Shown here one piece after another: positions 27,801-38,975 of a stretch of DNA of 64,000 bases. Source of the DNA: Phallusia fumigata (lineage: Eukaryota > Chordata > Ascidiacea > Phlebobranchia > Ascidiidae); the NCBI GenBank assembly GCA_008931825.1, contig QXVZ01006928.1, positions 62,001 through 126,000 on the forward strand, in the 5' to 3' direction. A program made the translations under genes and the position numbers. The notes beneath the pieces are model-generated. The model had not been told where the DNA came from. It ran no database searches and saw only the letters and a list, made by a program, of their open reading frames with translations. Position 1 is the first letter of the stretch. Each line of letters starts with the position of its first letter.

Positions 27801-30418
27801 TGCCCTGGCAACAGATCGACTTCTCCACGTTGTAGGGGATTCCCGCACAACACTGGTCCGCGCCTTCGATGATTTCGACGATCGCGTCCTGTGAAAGTAT
27901 CACGTGAGTACACCAACCATCACATGATGATTCCCGTGAATAAGCCAACCATCGCATGATGGGGATCATATACATCACGTGAATGCACAAATCTTTGTTT
28001 ATTTTAGCATAGATGGGTAGGATGGGTTAGCATCACAAAAGTGAACAGTTTCATTGTCTAATGTGCGGCAATCGGCTGACACACAAGGCTTTGTTGTATT
28101 CAACATTAAACAAGGGTTATCTGGAAAACCATAGCGGTTACTTGATACCTCCTTGCCATCCAATAATCCGGACTTATTCTTGTTAATCGTTTTGTTAAGT
28201 TGGCGCAAATGAAGCATTGATTGATTCAGTTGACTGTTTGTTGACAGGGCAATGTCGTTGAAGTTACAACTATAGGCACTAACCACTGTCCTCAGGATAG
28301 TGATATGTTTTGTACACAAACAACATAACTTACATCGCAACATATGAACAGTTTCGGGTCGTATGCCTCGCCGTTGCAACAAGCTGTCAGGTTTCTGTTT
28401 GGGGGAAGCACCGTGAAGAGCTTATCAGTGCAGCAAACCTCCTCCCCGATCACACCCAGCCCGCTCGCACCACAGCAGAAGTTCACCCCGTTGTCACCGA
28501 CCTGAGGGGAAAGTTACATGGTCAGGCAAGAAACCAGAGTAACGAATATTTGTTGCAACAACTTGAGTTAGTGGACGTCAAAATATTAAGTTTGATGAGG
28601 TCAAAAGCAAGATGGTTTCAAAATATTAAGTTGATGACGTCAATAGCTAGATGACGTCAAAATATGCAACGCATGTCTAAAGGTTAACTGTTATTAAAAG
28701 AAAGCGACATCATGTATACTGCGCCGCCTAGTGGCCGCACCTCTCCATTGCAGCAAAACTGAGTTTTCTTCGAGTAGGGGGTGAGTAGCCCCTCCGCTGT
28801 GGAACAACAAGCTGTTTGTGACGCCGGAAGTTCTAGAACGCGTCCATCGTTGCACGGACATGAATGACGTCGGGCATCGTAAGCCGCGCTGTCCCCGCAA
28901 CATTTCGAATATTTCACTCGTCTGGTTGGCGACGCCACCTGGGGTGAGAAAAGGGGATGAAGTAACGAACGAACGAACGAACGAACGAACGAACGAACGA
29001 ACGAACGAACGAACGAACGAACGAACGAACGAACGAACGAACGAACGAACGAACGAACGAACGAACGAACGAACGAACGAACGAACGAACGAACGAACGA
29101 ACGAACGAACGAACGAACGAACGAACGAACGAACGAACGAACGAAGTTAACTTACCCGCCTTCCGTTACAGCAGAGATCTCTGTTGTGGTTGAAAATTTG
29201 CGGTGGATATTCATGACCGAAGCAACAACTCATGACCCCCCATCTAACCCTCTGAGCCCCACAACAATCGACTTGTGGCATCGACATCAACCAGTTAGGG
29301 TGGCCGCGACCATGACCCGTCCACCATTCGCAGCATTTCTCGTATCTGAAGCAATTTTTCACGTGTTTTTAACTTATTTTTAACTTGAACAGCGAAGTGA
29401 TTTAAAAATTCTCATTTATAAACAAAAGTTAAAACGACTTAATATCAATGCGACAGTTCAGGCTGATGCAATCACACCAATTCATCAATATCATTTACAT
29501 CAAAAAATGTCCCTTGTCGTTCCGTTTTTACTGTTATTTTTTTCACTTTGGTTTTTATTTGTCTGTTGTATCGCAAAATACAGTTTCGCCTTTGATTTGC
29601 TCAAACTCTGCAACGCTCGACCGCACAAAGCTCGCATGTAAACCCGTTTCCCACATTCCGTTGTTACCTTGGAAAGTAAGGTTTCCCATTCGACTCCGAT
29701 CCACAACATTCAGCTCCTGTCGAATTGTCGTACACGATCCCTCCTAGAAACACACACAGGTTGAGTTTCGAACCGACAACCCTCGTACTTTGGCACTTAC
29801 CGCAGCAGAATGATGTGCACTGGTCATACGACTGCGCGATAATATTCCCGTCCTGGTCATAACGGGAACATTCCGGATAACCGAGCTGGTATTGGATTCC
29901 CGGAACAGGGAGAGTACCTAAATATGACGTAACGCAGTTTTGTGGAATTAAAAAAAGTTGACCTGTGATGACGTCACCACAACGAAAAAAGTGTGACATC
30001 AGATTGTCCTGACGTCATCACAACGAAAAAAATGCGTAACGTATTTTTTGTATGACGTCACCAAATATATGCAAATTTCCTGGCGTTACTTGGAGGAACA
30101 AAGTGACGCAATATTCGATGATGTCATTACCTTTTTAGCGTGCGTTCGTGGCCAGTTTAACTGAATAAATGCAAACTGACAAAACCAAGGGATTAGGGTA
30201 AAAATGTCACTTTTTATTGCGTAAAATAATCAACTTTTTCTTTGTTTGAATGATAAGTCAAATGGTACTGACGTCATAAATTTAAATGTAAAAATTTGAA
30301 TATTACCACAACACATATAATGTCTATACTGACCTGGATCTATTTGTCCTGACTGCGAAAAACTCAGGTCAAATAAAGCAAGAAAGAAAACAAGAGCTGG
30401 AAGATTTAGCGTCGACAT
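24859..30418 (-). CDS. Galaxin-like double-cysteine repeat protein 1 (secreted)
   Basis: Fourteen exons on the minus strand: 30334-30418 (ATG), 29801-29917, 29668-29743, 29156-29345, 28741-28938, 28334-28501, 27735-27888, 27543-27651, 27262-27368, 26829-27012, 26443-26615, 26133-26299, 25481-25678 and 24859-24999. They sum to 2067 bases, in frame, for 688 residues. A signal peptide (LPALVFFLALFDLSFSQ) is followed by some two dozen Cys-Cys pairs in the galaxin spacing CCG...Y....(x)CC.G, e.g. CCAGIPYNVEKSICCQG and CCGAVMYQTDEQLCCEG. No transmembrane segment is seen. Galaxins are known from coral skeletal matrix and other invertebrate extracellular material; a structural or matrix role in a tunicate is inference. 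The exon ending at 27,262 uses an acceptable GTGCGT donor but is the weakest boundary. The intron between exons 4 and 5 contains the AACG microsatellite. The adjacent gene upstream is a paralogue. Confidence 0.88.
25840..26010 (+). repeat. SINE-like repeat
   Basis: A degenerate RNA polymerase III B-box (GTGGGTTCTAATCTC near 25,893) is followed by CCAACCCAGTGGAACCC and a tail of AAAATT repeats near 25,990. A related stretch in the opposite orientation lies at about 32,025-32,060. A B-box plus a simple-repeat tail suggests a tRNA-derived SINE. It lies in a galaxin-like intron. The 5' limit is uncertain. Confidence 0.4.
27110..27250. repeat. Palindromic repeat family 2 copy (ACGTTTCGACAAACGCTGTTGTCATCA)
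   Basis: The arms ACTTGTGTGAAAACCGTTTT/ACGTTTCGACAAACTCTGTTG and GAAACGTAGAAAATGTTTTA/CACACAGTGTTG face each other. Other copies or halves of the family are at about 42,090-42,175, 43,835-43,930, 50,785-50,850, 52,626-52,730, 57,690-57,800 and 58,660-58,790. All lie in introns or intergenic DNA. Confidence 0.65.
28964..29145. repeat. (AACG)n tetranucleotide microsatellite
   Basis: About 45 uninterrupted AACG units (182 bases) lie in the intron between exons 4 and 5 of galaxin-like gene 1, a few bases from the exon-4 splice donor (exon edge at 29,156). A plus-strand frame reading Asn-Glu-Arg-Thr repeats is a by-product of the microsatellite. Such a pure long array is expected to be polymorphic in length. 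Confidence 0.95.
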
Positions 30419-31662
30419 ATTTAATTCCTCACCCTAAATCATCTACAGCTGAATTTGTGCAGCTTAAAAAAACAAGTTTAAACTAAGAGATAAAAAAAGA
30501 GAACACGACTTTCGGAAAGCTTAATCAAATCTGACAAAGTTGTGATGAAACAAATTTGCACGACATACACTCGAAACGTTCCAAATCTTTAAAAAACTAG
30601 AAATTATTCTGAAACTAAACAACTGAACACAAATCTCATATCTACGCGAGCTGCAGGCAACATAATAACTGGTTGTGACGTTATAATGAGACGAAGCGCC
30701 GAAACCCGATTGTTCAGTCACAAATTGCCGCAAGGAACGGAGCCGTCACTTCGAAACAGTCCGAAAACGATCTTAAAACTGATAAGAGACGATAAATGCC
30801 AACTACTGAGCTGGCTGTGAGCATTTGTTGGGATGAAAAATGAAATATGGTTGCCACGTATTGACACGGGCCTGACCACAATAATTGTCAAATTTCTTTT
30901 ATTTCCTTCTTCTCTTTTGCAGAAACTATCTTTCTGATCACTTTTAAAATTTAATTTAACTTTTTTGCTACATCTTGCGAAAAAAAGCAGCGTAGTTTTT
31001 TAGTGACGTCAAATATACAAATAAAATATATTGAGGCAAAAAAACGATGTAAAGTGTGATGACGTCATTATATTTGCTAAAAGTTTTTATGATTTACGTT
31101 GAATAGTCGAGTTTTGCGAAAGTGTCTAAAAGAAAGTTGGAGTTTAACAGAATGAATAAACTGAAGCGATAAGATTGTAAAGTTAACATTTATTTTGCAA
31201 ACTTTACGTTTCAACTTTTTGTAATGAAGGACAGCTTTTGTCCCAACGATGCCCGGGCGCCAGCGTTTTTTCGAAGCGTTTAACCATAAAATTAGTCCGC
31301 AAATAGACCTCAGACCAAAAATAATCATATCAAACTTATGGAATTTGTGTTGCGTAAATACCATCTACCTCCTGGTCAATAAATAAATTTTCATGAAAAG
31401 CTACGTCACAATACATTCCCTTTAACCCAAAAAACTTAAACCAACATTTGTCGGACCATGTTCCACACAATTGAAAACCACAGCTGCGAGTCACGTGAAA
31501 TGTCGTCGCGGGCCGCGTTTGGACACCCCTGCCCTAAAACGATTTGTAAGTCTCCTTTAAATGCTAAGGACAACATGTGGCTACAAACTGCCACAAAAAT
31601 GTCGAATCAACACGAAACTTTGCACATGTCAAGTTTATTTCACGTCATCATTGATTACGTCA
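30419..31662. other. Intergenic between the two galaxin-like genes
   Basis: About 1.2 kb containing the promoter of galaxin-like gene 1 and the 3' flank of gene 2. Two TGACGTCA sites are present near 31,003 and 31,060. A fragment with a hAT-type end lies at about 31,445-31,536 (listed separately). No gene was recognised. Confidence 0.55.
31445..31536 (-). mobile_element. hAT-like transposon end fragment
   Basis: Read on the minus strand the fragment begins CAGGGGTGTCCAAACGCGGC and continues CCGCGACGACATTTCACGTG. CAGGGGTGTCCAAAC is a widespread hAT terminal sequence. No matching second terminus was found nearby, so this looks like a solo end or fragment in intergenic DNA. Confidence 0.5.
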
Positions 31663-34600
31663 TCAAAAGTCGGAGCAAGTGACGTTAGTTCTTGCGTTGT
31701 CCTGATAAATTTTGTCGAAACAACAATTTTGTTTTTCTCTGTAGTAGCATTTACACCCGCAGCACTCAGCGAATTCGTAAGGGACGTTTGGACTGATCTG
31801 TGGAAAGAGTGAAAACTAGATGAAAAATTAGAGAGTGATTTTAAAATCCAAACTGCATTTTGTTGCTTGTGATAAATTGGTGTTTGTTTCATTTTAATGC
31901 TCGGGTGGGCGGAATAACGCCTGAACGCGTAATGAGTCCACCGTCGAGCTACCTGCCTCATTGCAATTCCATTGAATTATTTTTTAAACGACATTTTTGT
32001 TTTTTTTAAGTTGCTGATTTCGATTTGTGTCAATCTGGGTCCACTGGGTTGAAGCAATGCTGCCTAAGTTTCTTGTTCAATGAAACACAAGTGACTGAGA
32101 CGGTTTCGTTGATTGAGGCCTCTGTTTGTCTGCTGGAGTTGATAAAGAAGGAATCAAGTATGATTGTGAGTTTGGTTATTATAGACTGGGATATAATTGT
32201 GAGTGAGGGAAGCTCAGATGGATTTTTGGGCTAAGTTGAGTGCGGTTGTATTGTCGGCGTCAACTCATAACTATTTTACATTGAGATTTCAGTTTTTCCG
32301 TGGGGTTCAACTGCCGGGATATTTCTAAAATCATATTTCTAAGAGAAAATTGAAATACATTCATAAAAACAGTATCTAAGCAGACCAAGCTTTTACTGGG
32401 GCCACAAGTTTAGGAATCGTTTTATCTAGAAACGACATTCAACTGTATTTTCGCACCAGCCCAGAAATACACCAGTTGCGATTTGTGGGAAATTTTGGAA
32501 AAAATGACTTTCGACCTAATACTTGACCCACCTTTTGTAGAAAGTGACGACAACAAATGTTCTTTGTCTTGTCATAGACGATTCCCGCACAACATGCTGA
32601 CTCATCGAATTCCTTGGGACGTAGATATCCGTCACAGCAGAATTCTGCCGTGTCATCATATTGATCGATCCCGCAACACTTTGAGTTTTCCCCGAACTCA
32701 CGATCGTACAGCACAGGTTCCATTCCCTCCTGACGAAATCGAACACAAAGTCAGACGGGACTGATGTTCACTTGCACGAACACAACACCAACATCGAGGT
32801 AGCCCCGTAAAACATGTGTCCGCTAGATGGCGCGCAGGTGTTGCAATTCAACGTGCGAACGCTTGAGCCGATATACAGACACAACCAACCTGACCGCGAT
32901 CGTCCCGGCTTCGAACCCCGTAAAAAAACAGTTTCTTCTCGGTACTCTCCCTATTTACTCTGCTCAATCATCACACGCTTGTTGTAGACAACACTTCGTG
33001 GCAGTTTGTAATTTTAACGAATATTTCACATTTCTATTTCTGTGATTAATTTTCGTAGAAGCCCTGGTACATTGTTTTGTTCTGCACCCATAATGCTTTT
33101 GAACCAGCTCTGTAACTAGTTTGTCAAAATCACCTCGGAGCAGCAAATTTGCTGAGTGTCGTCGTAAACCTCGTAGCCGCAACATTTACTGTTGAACTGG
33201 AAAGTCTTGTTCATCACCACACCGCCGCAACACAGCTGTGTGTCGATGTTGTAAGCATCAACGCCACAACAAGCTCCTCGACTTGGAGGTGTACCTGCAG
33301 AATAATACGGAAATTTTTCGCTTTGCTGTCTGTAAGTTGTAGGGGTGGGTGATAAACATGCGGAGAAGAGAGGTAAGGTTTTATAACTGCAACACATAAC
33401 AGATTTTTCAAACAAGTGTTTCAGTCGCAATGTGCTGCCAACTTTCTTGATCCAATTCAGTATTTCCCAACCGGTGTTACCCGAGCACCTCTCTCGCATT
33501 AAACTGCTTTCTTGCAAATATATTTAGAAAATGAAAGAGTTATTTGATCGAAATTGCGTTTTATGGAAGTAGTTGGTACGCGGCGACTGTGTTTACTCTA
33601 ACAGGTACACGACCTCAAAACAATTTATGTTGGACATCCAAACGTCAGACATGTGTGTGTTTAGCAATTACACACAACAAATTCGTTGACACAAATGCAT
33701 TGTGAGTTGTTGCGGTCAAAATAAAACCCAAACCGCGCAATATAAATAAAGCCAGGATTGCCAAACTACAGCCGAATAAGCCTTGCCCGCCTGATGTTCT
33801 AACTTAATTTTTGTATTAACCCAATTAATTATTCTCTTTTCCATTTGTCCGGGGTTTAAATTTGCGATTTGTCTGGTGGTTCTTGTCCACACTCGCATGA
33901 ACCGCCGATCAAATTTCATAAAATCTCCCCCGGTGAGTAAGGAAGTTTGTCGACCGCTGAAACAAAGTCATCAAACCTTCTGGCAAACTCGCGTTGTATC
34001 CTTGACAGCAGAGTTCCGTGTTCCTGTCGTAAGCGTAAACTCCACAGCATGAAACCGATCTACTCCCGTGGTTCTGGTACACCGTAGAACCGCAACACGT
34101 GGCAGTCTTCGCGTCATAACCGACGTCGACGCAACAAGAAGGCCAACTGTGACGTCATAAACACCAAGTTTCAAACCAAAACATTGGGAATTATTTTTCC
34201 ATTGTTTGTTTCGTCATAAGTCATAAGCATAATGTTTAGCATGAGGGATTTGATTGAAATTATTGTCCCAAGTTAAACAAGCAAAAAATGCAAGGAGATT
34301 ATTCAATAATTTACTGTAACTTACTTTTGGTATACAAGTCGTTTACCCTTAGCTCATAACAAAGGATACCTACGATACCTATATATATTTCGGTGAAATA
34401 TGTATCTTTTAGTAAGAGCTAAGGGTGAATGCCATACCAAAAGTAAGTTACTTATAATCATCCGAAACCAAGTTCTTGTCTGTACAACTGTTCTGCGGTG
34501 ATTTCTCCTTAAAATATACGTGGTTTATTTCAATAATTTACAGTTTGAAATACAAAATATAATTTTTCGTAAGATGTGTCAACCCAACACCTGTTGTCGG

Positions 34601-37600
34601 CATCAAATTTACCTGAATCGTCCGTAAACTTTTCCTCCACAGCAGAGCGTGCCCCCCTCGATGTCGAAGCCCACCCCCCCACAACAGGACGGGGTATTAA
34701 AGGGGCCGTAGGGTCCTTTCTCGCAACAGATCGTGCTGTTTTTATGTTGATGAACGGGAAAGTATGGTTGGTCGTGACAACACGTGTTCCCTACAACACG
34801 AACACGTGGTTATATCGGCGACGTTGATTGGTCGGAAATCTACGAGGGTAATCACCCACCTTTCAGTTTGCTTCCGATTATTCCGTCACAACAGATGGAA
34901 GACTTATTTGAATAAGGGGAAGTCCCGCAACAGCTGTCGCCCAAAGTCCGCTCGGACAAAACTCCGCTGAAAACATCGAAAAAACTGATAGGTTATGAGA
35001 GAAAACGATTAATTGTTACAAAAATGTTCATTCGTGAAGTCGTCAGGAGGTTTGGTAAAGAAAAATACTTGTTGGAAAAAACAATTTGACAGAAGGAAGA
35101 AACATTTTTCTGAAAAACACGAATAAAAAAACTTTCAAACTCTCACTTGCAACAAATCATGTCGCCGTCCTTGAAATAAAACTGAATGACGTCACCGCTG
35201 ACGCAACACGCGTCACCAGGCACTTCGGGTGACGTAGTATAGATGACGTGTTCGCAGCAGAAGCTCCCGCCACCAGGAAAGAACGCTTCAGCCCCGCAGC
35301 ACTCCGTCCCCTCTGTCTCTGTGCTCCACAGACTCTCACCGCAACATATCGACTTTAGGGGGTTGTAGGGGGTTACCCCGCAGCACTCATTCTCACCCTC
35401 CTCGATCGGAAGCACGTTGCCCTGGAAACAGTGACGTCATGTGGACTCGCGAGTTTTACGTGTGAGGTCGCTTCGTCACCAAAGTTCATGCGGATGAAAA
35501 TTTAATTTATTTTGTTTTCCTTTTCAATGCTTCTATTTGAATAAGGAACGATACATATTTTGCCGAATTTGTCTTTTTAGTACGTCACCATAAGGATTTT
35601 ATTATATCTAGCTTTACTTGTAAACTCTGCAACAGGACGATGTGACCTTCAACTGACCTTGCAACAGAGGTTAACGTTCGGGTCGTAAGCGATGTCATCA
35701 CAACACGCCGTGGCGTTCTTGTTCGGGGGATTCACTGGCACAATGACGTCATCACAGCAGACTTGTTCCCCGGTCGTTCCAATTCCACTGTCGCCGCAAC
35801 AGAAATCATCCCCGATCTTGCCGACCTGGCGATGTAAAAGAGCTCGTTGGCGCCACCCAGCGGATTAACTTGTTTCCGTATGGTTTGACTTTCTCGTTTA
35901 AATTACTCCGTTACAAAATTAACTGACGATTTAACCTGCGCGGAAACAGTGTTGGGTACCAACTGCGCCTGCTAGGTACATGCGATGTGCTCGGTGCAAC
36001 CAAGCAGTTTTTAGTTTGCCTGAGTTCAAAAATACATTCACTAAAATAATTTAAACTGCCTGGAAACAGAAAAAGATTTCAATTTTCGTGATCGACCTAA
36101 AATAGTTTGATGAAAAGTCAATAATGACAGAATTGGAATTCTCAGGGCCATACAAGGAAAACGACTTTGCGAATTCTTTGAAGTCGAGGAAGAATTTCTG
36201 GAGGAAGTCACGATTTCCACCACTAACAAGCAGCCTCTAAAGGTTATGGGAGATTTCACTTAAGGTCATCGCATTTCGCAAATGAGTCATTCAGCAACAT
36301 AAGTTTTTGCTGATGTTTAGAAATCAGATAAAGATTTACTTTAATCGTGCGATGAATCATGCAACCTGAAATATTGTGTTTGCCGTAAAACTGAATCATC
36401 CAAGGTTAAAACAAGGTCGTTGATGTTATTTAAAAACAAAGATTCGCAAACCGATAAAGTTGAGAGCCCATAAATTTAAAAAACTTCTAGAGCTGACAAT
36501 TGAATGTGTGGAAGAAAAAATAAAACATCGCATGAACAACAAAACAAGACGAATAAAATGTTGTCACCACCTATACATATTTTCTACTATCGAGGAAAGC
36601 TGCACTACTTTTCAGTTCACTAAAGTTGTTTTTTGCAAACACGACATGTTGTACAAACCTCTCCGAGACAGCAGAACTCTGTGTCAACATTGTAAGCGAT
36701 CTTCCCCCCTCCTGGAGTTACACAACATGCAGTTTTATCTGATTTGGCGGAAACCACAGTCCCATCATCGCAGGGGCACGACTGGAGATTGGGGTTGTAA
36801 CTGGCAGAATCTCCACAACACCGCGACTCCCAACGATGCACAGTATGGAATGGAACCTTTTAATGGATAAATAAAAAAAGTTTTGTGACTTCAGTAATAC
36901 TTTGCGTTACATTGCAGATGTTTTAATTAGGATTATAATGTAAAATATTAATCTACACACCAAGTGAAACTCTACATATAGAGTATGACAAAATTGAACC
37001 AAAATTGGTCGTTTGATCTTCATAAAAATAATTCAGTGAGTTTAAAGTGAAGGCATTTGTACGAGCTGTTTAGGATAAAAATGTAATTTTACCAGAAACT
37101 ACTTATAAACTTAAATCTAGCCTCTTTTTAAATCTCATGCTTGTACAAATGTGTGGTGGCTCAGATCACTGAACAACTGATTTCCCGCAGGAATTTAGTC
37201 AAGGAAAAATGTTTCCCACCGCTTTTGTATTGCAGCAAAGCGACGTCGTCGGGTCATATACACTAGGGAGATTCCCGTCACCATAGCAACATCCCTGGCG
37301 AGCACTTGGCCAGAAGATCCTCTCGATCCCGCAACATCCATACCCGTTCTTCATATCGCTCTTCAGATAAGCTCTACCGTAGCCCGTCCACCACTCACAA
37401 CATTGCTCCATTCTGTAAGTTCACAGTTAATATTGTGATTGTGGAATTCTGATGCAGTTTTTATTTATTTATCGAACACAAGACACGGACTGGAAGAGCA
37501 GCTTAATCAAAAAACAAAACCACCAGAGAAGTTGTATGTAGTGGATACATTGCAATGTCAGTTCGCAGCTGAAATAAATTAGTTATCTGACTTACTGTGG

Positions 37601-38394
37601 ATGATACGGGGATCCGTGTTCTTTCGACCCACAGCATTTGAAACTGCTGTTTTTCGGCACGATTGCTCCACCTGGTGGAAATAATGGTTATCATGTCACT
37701 GCTCCAATTGACTTCTTTTACAATTTAAAGTTTGAAGCAATATTTGGGTGGATTTTAATAGTTTATCATGTTACGGGAATTATGGAAATTACATTTACAA
37801 TGACAGAATTCGACGGTTTTAAATCATACATCGTCGTTCGGATGAACTTCTATTTAAAATCCACCGTCCCAACCCGGCATTCGTCAGGGCAGTCAATAAA
37901 ATCACAAATGTATGCAAGCAACAGCGTTTAAAAGACTAAAGGCTGATTCACACCAGATGCGTTGATGCTTGTGTCGGTGTTCGGGTTGAATTTTCCTCGT
38001 TATTAAAGTTTTCATCACGTTTGAATAAAAAAAACATTTTCAGCTATACTGACGTCCCAGACATCAGGAAGTTCACATCCGTCGAACGTCACAAACACTG
38101 TACGTCATATCCACTGCATGCACGGTGCCTGTGGGTGAAAGGTCAACTTACCACAGCAGAAAGATACACAAGTATCGTAAGGTATTGTGGATTCGGTTCC
38201 ATTCGAATCGTACGTCGTGCAGTTGGCGATTGCTGGGTCGTAAGCAACACCGTACGACAGCGACACTGTGTGGAAAAATATTGTTACCATAGATATCGTA
38301 TCGCGGCGATGAAAATTATATTACCTGGCAAGGGGGGGACTACTTTCGACAAAGCGGATGAGAGAAAGCAAAATGCTACGAACAGGCAAATCAT
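31663..38394 (-). CDS. Galaxin-like double-cysteine repeat protein 2 (secreted)
   Basis: Thirteen exons on the minus strand: 38325-38394 (ATG), 38152-38265, 37596-37671, 37220-37412, 36659-36856, 35658-35825, 35147-35421, 34860-34966, 34613-34790, 33977-34146, 33134-33294, 32532-32729 and 31663-31797. They sum to 2043 bases, in frame, for 680 residues. A signal peptide (ICLFVAFCFLSSALS) precedes CC-pair repeats such as CCGVDAYNIDTQLCCGG and CCGVTPYNPLKSICCGE. It is a tandem paralogue of the gene starting at 30,418: the exon lengths 76, 198, 168, 107 and 198 are identical in both. CCEWWTGYGR here matches CCEWWTGHGR there, and both end in a Thr-Cys-containing tail (ARTNVTCSDF here). One difference: exon 35147-35421 corresponds to two exons in gene 1. 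The role is unknown beyond an extracellular disulfide-rich matrix protein by family. Confidence 0.88.
34316..34451. mobile_element. MITE with 19-bp terminal inverted repeats
   Basis: The left end GTAACTTACTTTTGGTATA (from 34,316) matches the complement of the right end ATACCAAAAGTAAGTTAC (to 34,451). Inner complementary blocks ACCCTTAGCTC and GAGCTAAGGGT extend the palindrome. Total length is about 136 bases with an AT-rich centre. It lies in an intron of galaxin-like gene 2 and has no coding content. Confidence 0.75.
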
Positions 38395-38721
38395 CTTGCT
38401 AACCTCCGATGCTGTCCAAGTTACAATAACTGGCAAAACAATAAGTTTAAAACATTTTTACGCGTTAGTATAGCAGTTTGTTTAGAAATATGCAAATTCA
38501 TATAGCGTATCGCCTCACACTTGATTAACGTTCATTGCAAATGAACTTTGCCATTCCTAAGATGTTTGCCAAGAAAATTCTAAGCTAAGTAGATCTTATT
38601 ACTAAAACAACTAAATCTTGGCTGATTCGAAGTTAACAAACATTGGTTACTTGCAGTAAGAATTTTAACCTCATCTCAAACTTATCGCGCAATATTTACG
38701 GACAGAAATTAACAAACTGAC

Positions 38722-38975
38722 CAATAAAGCGAAATTTCTAATTTTCAAATGCATCGATTGTTGAATCGTGTTGACGTCATAATCGCAATAATCGGCAATG
38801 TAGAAGTTGTGGAACCCGCGCTTCTTATGTTTCGTGTAAAGCGCCCGAAGCTTCGACGCAGAGATCTCGAACAAAGTATCACGTGACTCATATTCAGCCT
38901 CGAGGCTCGTCAACATTTGCCACTGTGACGTCACAACAACAAACAAAGTTTTCGCGCCAGACAGCGATTTTGGTT
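38722..38975 (-). CDS. Isolated candidate coding exon, unknown product
   Basis: A CpG-rich block flanked by a good acceptor (TACAG at 38,976) and donor (gtcagt at 38,721) has an open minus-strand frame containing YESRDTLFEISASKLRALY and FHNFYIADYCDYDVNTIQ. Composition and amino-acid texture look coding. The protein family was not recognised. A separate open frame upstream (39,375 to about 39,230) could be its first exon, but no clear donor was found. If the frame is not spliced at 38,721 it runs to a stop at 38,671. Only 280 bases separate it from the start of galaxin-like gene 2 on the same strand. Confidence 0.35.

Noticed and set aside
28818-29150. Plus-strand Asn-Glu-Arg-Thr repeat protein
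   Set aside because: Produced by the AACG microsatellite; antisense to a galaxin exon.
32483-32764. 93-codon plus-strand frame
   Set aside because: Antisense shadow of galaxin-like gene 2 exon 32,532-32,729.
38021-38473. 150-codon plus-strand frame
   Set aside because: Antisense to the first two exons of galaxin-like gene 2, whose minus-strand reading has a signal peptide, splice sites and a paralogue.
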